From an uncultured Bacteroides sp. (GTDB lineage: Bacteria > Bacteroidota > Bacteroidia > Bacteroidales > Bacteroidaceae): a stretch of 9,761 nucleotides of DNA. The notes under the pieces were generated by a model. It was not told the origin of the DNA, ran no database searches, and was given only the letters and a program-made list of their open reading frames with translations. A program made the translations under genes and the position numbers. The DNA lies in the NCBI GenBank assembly GCA_900766195.1, contig CAAFUN010000131.1:1-9761 (forward strand). Reading direction: 5' to 3'. This document shows positions 7,482 to 9,761 of this stretch, in pieces; position 1 is the first letter of the stretch, and each line of letters begins with the position of its first letter.

Positions 7482-8807
7482 TCAATAGTTAAATATAGAT
7501 CTTCCCGCTACGGTATTCACATTTTCCATAGCCAGAAAAACTTCTTGCTTTAATTCATTCAGTTGTAGATAAGTTTCTTTGTAACTTTGGTAGTAGTCAA
7601 TAAATTCAAGCATACTGATGTTACGTTTCCTGAAGTTATTATTGACTCCTTCAATAAGACTCTTGAAATTCTGTTCCAGTGTTTCATCGGATGACCGATA
7701 CAAGGCCACAGCCTTTTGTAACCTTGAATAAGCTGAATTGAGTTCCGTTTCTGCCTTATTCATGTTATACTCTTCTTGTCTGTTATTCTGAAGTATGCTT
7801 ATTTTGGCCGATTTTATATTGCCTTGATTACGATTAAAGATGGGAACAGAGAGATTCACTCCTACTGCAAAATAGTTGTCAGTAACGTTTCCCGCACGAT
7901 CATACGAACCCTTAATTGATAATTCGGGCATAGCCAGCGCACGTTGCAGTTTCAAATTAGTTTTTGCCGCATCCACTTGCGCATGAGCCATCTTCATATC
8001 AGGACGAAAGCATAGGGCATTGTTCAGTTCATCAAAAGAAATTGTGGACAGATCAATTTGTTTTAACACTTCGGCATCCATCACTATATCTATATTCTTT
8101 CCTGCCGGTAGATTGAGTAGCAGACACAATTCGTTTTGTAAGTCCGTAACGGTATTTTCCATATCATTTTTTTCTTTTCGCAGTGATAGTAGTAACGCTT
8201 CCAATCTGGCTGTTTCAAGAAGAGAGACATTACCCTTAGTCTGTTGCATTTTGGTTGCTTGCAATAGCTGTACAAGAGAATCTATCTCTTTTTTATAGAT
8301 CTCTAAAGAACGAGTAGAAAATGCCGTTTTTATAAATGTTTCATTCAGTTCGCTACGCAACGTACGCAACACCTCCTCAAATTGGTATTCAGCAATCTCC
8401 GTGTTAATCTTTTCCAAGCGAATACGTTTATTGCGCTGCCCTGCTATCTTTATAGCTTGCTCTATATCTATTTCCGCTTCACCCCTCTTCCCAAAATCAA
8501 AATACTTACCGTTCAGTCGATTATACACATTTTGACTGAGTGAAATAACCGGATTGTCAAAAAGGCGTGCCTGAGTAATCTGTGCTTTCGCCATATCCAC
8601 ATTATACCGCTCCGCAATAAGAGAGAGGTTTTTCTCCAGAAACAAACCTTCGGCATCTTTTAGTGAAAGTTGTATAGCAGCTGTGTTATGTGGTTCCTGA
8701 TGGGTATTCCATCGGGCAGAATCAGGATGTTGTATCTGGGACATTGACAACACCTGTTCGCCCTTACAGACCAATAGAAAAGTCAGAATAATAATAAACC
8801 GTTTCAT
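7482..8807 (-). CDS. czcC: Outer-membrane efflux channel, TolC/CusC/CzcC family
   Basis: Outer-membrane factor that completes the tripartite pump; 441 residues from the ATG at 8807. It begins with a Sec signal peptide (MKRFIIILTFLLV..., cleavage probably near residues 20-24). The Cys in FLLVC is followed by Lys and has Val at -1, so I do not call it a lipoprotein, unlike many CusC proteins. The mature part has the two-fold layout of the OEP family, long helical stretches alternating with short strands. One half is about 50-240, with DNPVISLSQNVY and a long Glu/Lys/Arg helix. The other is about 255-435, with FRPDMKMAHAQVDAAKTNLKLQRALAMPEL, VGVNLSVPIFNRNQGNI and a closing coiled helix. These motifs are typical of metal-efflux OEPs. 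An in-frame TTG at 8813 would add two residues and is less likely. This is the first gene of the operon. The adaptor start follows its stop by 5 bases. Confidence 0.92.
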   Translation of the reverse strand: MKRFIIILTFLLVCKGEQVLSMSQIQHPDSARWNTHQEPHNTAAIQLSLKDAEGLFLEKNLSLIAERYNVDMAKAQITQARLFDNPVISLSQNVYNRLNGKYFDFGKRGEAEIDIEQAIKIAGQRNKRIRLEKINTEIAEYQFEEVLRTLRSELNETFIKTAFSTRSLEIYKKEIDSLVQLLQATKMQQTKGNVSLLETARLEALLLSLRKEKNDMENTVTDLQNELCLLLNLPAGKNIDIVMDAEVLKQIDLSTISFDELNNALCFRPDMKMAHAQVDAAKTNLKLQRALAMPELSIKGSYDRAGNVTDNYFAVGVNLSVPIFNRNQGNIKSAKISILQNNRQEEYNMNKAETELNSAYSRLQKAVALYRSSDETLEQNFKSLIEGVNNNFRKRNISMLEFIDYYQSYKETYLQLNELKQEVFLAMENVNTVAGRSIFNY

Positions 8808-8827
8808 TATCAAATTTCTTTTTGGCG

Positions 8828-8835
8828 CAAAATTA
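8828..8835 (-). promoter_or_regulatory. Candidate -7 promoter element of the efflux operon
   Basis: The minus strand reads TAATTTTG, an exact TAnnTTTG match. It would start transcription near 8822 and leave a short leader of about 14 nt before the ATG at 8807. The -33 region has no clear TTTG, as expected if an activator is needed. A nine-base A tract on the minus strand at 8906-8914 lies about 75 bp upstream and could act as an UP-like or bending element. Confidence 0.4.
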
Positions 8836-8844
8836 CTTGCACTC

Positions 8845-8864
8845 CCACGAAATATTCCACGAAA
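8845..8864. promoter_or_regulatory. Direct repeat CCACGAAA x2, possible response-regulator operator
   Basis: CCACGAAA occurs at 8845-8852 and again at 8857-8864, a 12-base period with the spacer TATT. On the transcribed minus strand this is TTTCGTGG repeated, starting about 10 bp upstream of the -7 element where the -33 box should be. OmpR-family regulators usually bind two direct repeats about one helical turn apart at this position, so it is a candidate site for the regulator encoded downstream. The link is inferred. The motif is not repeated in the regulator's own upstream region. Confidence 0.45.
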
Positions 8865-9340
8865 GCAATTAGATTATATTCAGACCAGATTAGAAAGTTA
8901 TTGGATTTTTTTTTAATAGAAGTCTAATAAGAAAAATGAGTAAATGCCAAGCAGCAATAAGACCATTAAACTAGGCTCCTAGCAGCGATTTAAATATTCG
9001 AAAGACTCATGTTTTTGATTAAAAACTATGTTTATAAAAAAACACTCATGGAGAAGTGGCTAAAATCTGCTGTCGGACAGTCTCCTTTTTTGACTCTACG
9101 ACAGCAGATTTTAATGCTTTTTCAATCAGACGGAAAAAAGAGCCTAAGTCTTTATAAATAGTTAATATTGCAACCAATAAACCTTTACTCACTGAAAAGC
9201 AAAGTTTTTCCAGCTACACTATATGCTCGCCTACATCGACTAGAAAACGATAGATATTTGCATGATGAATAGTTCCGATCAGACAGAACAAAAAAGGTTA
9301 GCATGTTAGAATGAAAAAGAATAAAAAACAAAAGTTTCTA
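8865..9340. other. Non-coding stretch between the efflux promoter and the CRISPR array
   Basis: About 475 bases of A/T-rich DNA with no convincing gene, tRNA or transposase remnant on either strand. Apart from the hairpin at 9061-9113, I see a small palindrome CTAGG-CT-CCTAG at 8971-8982 and two copies of ACTCATG near 9005 and 9044. The last 40 bases before the array are rich in A. The stretch between 9114 and 9340 shows no structure that I can support. Confidence 0.6.
9061..9113. terminator. Strong inverted repeat, probable bidirectional intrinsic terminator
   Basis: TAAAATCTGCTGTCG (9061-9075) is the exact reverse complement of 9099-9113, a 15-bp perfect stem. The 23-base loop holds a further 4-bp pairing (AGTC 9079-9082 with GACT 9092-9095). 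The G/C-containing core is flanked by AAAA on one side and TTTT on the other, on either strand, which is the layout of a bidirectional rho-independent terminator. On the plus strand a further run of five T follows shortly after. On the minus strand it could end the CRISPR transcript before the efflux promoter. The alternative is a small mobile or interspersed palindromic element. Confidence 0.5.
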
Positions 9341-9372
9341 GCTTCAATTCACACTCCCGTGTAGAGAGTGAT
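9341..9372 (-). repeat. Degenerate terminal CRISPR repeat
   Basis: This outermost repeat differs from the consensus at six of 32 plus-strand positions (2, 9, 20, 21, 25 and 32). Two changes fall in the loop and one in the stem. The stem change (G to A at position 25) leaves a U-G wobble in minus-strand RNA but would be an A-C mismatch in plus-strand RNA. Decay of the last repeat is typical of the leader-distal end. Confidence 0.85.
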
Positions 9373-9407
9373 CACTTGGCGTTATTGATACCACGTCACA
9401 GCACATT

Positions 9408-9439
9408 GTTTCAATCCACACTCCCGAGTAGGGAGTGAC
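9408..9439 (-). repeat. Second CRISPR repeat with a variant loop
   Basis: This repeat differs from the consensus only at positions 20 and 21, turning the loop GCATA into GAGTA. Both stem arms and both ends are intact, so a crRNA could still be processed from it. It is intermediate between the decayed terminal copy and the identical copies to its right. Confidence 0.85.
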
Positions 9440-9761
9440 CCATAGTCTGCTAATATTGAATTAACTTCAGATCGTTTCAATCCACACTCCCGCATAGGGA
9501 GTGACAGAGACTTTGCTTCACTCACGGCCGATCAGATGTTTCAATCCACACTCCCGCATAGGGAGTGACACCTTCACCTGACATTTCATTTGCACGTCGG
9601 ATGTTTCAATCCACACTCCCGCATAGGGAGTGACCTGTGATTGCGCTCGGCTCGATCACTTCTACAAAGTTTCAATCCACACTCCCGCATAGGGAGTGAC
9701 CTTCCATCCACCATAAAAAGACTCTGGTTGAAGAGTTTCAATCCACACTCCCGCATAGGGA

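Larger units (their letters stand above)
9341..9761 (-). CRISPR. CRISPR array, subtype I-C-like repeats, leader-distal end, cut by right window edge
   Basis: Six whole repeats of 32 bp start at 9341, 9408, 9474, 9538, 9603 and 9669. A seventh starts at 9735 and is cut after 27 bases. Four whole copies and the visible part of the seventh are identical. Each plus-strand repeat begins GTTTCAATCC and contains the stem CACTCCC-GCATA-GGGAGTG (7 bp, 5-base loop). Read on the minus strand it begins GTCACTCCC and ends GTGGATTGAAAC, the typical I-C ending that forms the crRNA 5' handle. The six spacers are at 9373-9407, 9440-9473, 9506-9537, 9570-9602, 9635-9668 and 9701-9734, with lengths of 35, 34, 32, 33, 34 and 34. 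Repeat decay rises leftward, so the left end is the trailer and the leader should lie right of the window. No cas gene is present in the window. The I-C call rests on repeat sequence and length only. Confidence 0.95.

Noticed and set aside
7477..7485. TTG start for the adaptor three codons upstream of the ATG
   Set aside because: It overlaps the stop of the preceding gene and adds only MIE in front of a normal lipoprotein signal peptide that starts at the ATG.
8808..8813. TTG start for the outer-membrane factor two codons upstream of the ATG
   Set aside because: The ATG at 8807 gives a standard MKRF signal peptide start and TTG starts are less common.
8841..8847. ACTCCCA next to the efflux promoter as a relic CRISPR repeat
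   Set aside because: Only six or seven bases match the CRISPR stem, with no GTTTCAATCC on one side and no GGGAGTG on the other. The match looks accidental.
8971..8982. Palindrome CTAGG-CT-CCTAG as a regulatory site or attachment site
   Set aside because: The arms are only 5 bp with a 2-base centre, no second copy is visible, and no gene start is nearby.
9048..9161. Short plus-strand reading frame of 37 codons starting MEKWLKSAV
   Set aside because: It spans the perfect inverted repeat, which explains its sequence better. It has no ribosome binding site, no promoter and no recognisable family.
8808..9340. A small cas gene, anti-CRISPR gene or transposase remnant beside the array
   Set aside because: Both strands are interrupted by frequent stops and no family motif can be seen. 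Any cas genes must lie outside the window.

Overview
The window looks like chromosomal DNA from a Bacteroidales bacterium (Bacteroides or a close relative). The evidence is a Bacteroidetes-type DnaK, promoter-like TAnnTTTG (-7) elements, mostly absent Shine-Dalgarno sequences, and AT-rich intergenic DNA. The species cannot be named from the sequence alone. Every gene recognised here reads leftward, on the minus strand.

Layout from left to right. Positions 1-799 hold the N-terminal 266 codons of dnaK, which runs off the left edge. Positions 800-998 hold the dnaK control region and the end of the neighbouring operon. The control region has a sigma-54-like -24/-12 element overlapping a perfect TAnnTTTG box, with a cluster of TGTCA/TGACA half-sites further upstream. 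Positions 999-3051 encode a response regulator and its sensor histidine kinase. Positions 3236-8807 encode a complete tripartite heavy-metal efflux pump: outer-membrane factor (czcC-like), lipoprotein adaptor (czcB-like) and HME-RND pump (czcA-like), in that transcription order. Positions 8808-9340 contain no convincing gene, but they do contain the pump promoter region, a direct repeat that may be an operator, and a perfect 15-bp inverted repeat. Positions 9341-9761 are the end of a CRISPR array that continues past the right edge.

How the genes fit together. The pump carries ions from the periplasm or cytoplasm across the outer membrane, using proton motive force at the RND subunit. The DFG...DGA...VE motif in TM4, and the lack of the CusA methionine triad, favour divalent cations (Zn/Co/Cd/Ni type) over Cu/Ag. 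The two-component pair directly downstream is the obvious candidate regulator, as in the czcCBA-RS and cusRS-CFBA arrangements.

The CRISPR repeats are 32 bp with a 7-bp stem and resemble subtype I-C repeats. In the usual I-C orientation the crRNA strand is the minus strand. The window would then hold the old, leader-distal end, where the last two repeats are decayed, with the leader and any cas genes to the right of the window. The array and pump operon would be transcribed in the same direction, so the strong hairpin between them may insulate the pump from array read-through. I found no clearly new multi-gene system. The most interesting items are the CRISPR trailer end, the inverted repeat, the putative pump operator and the dnaK control region.
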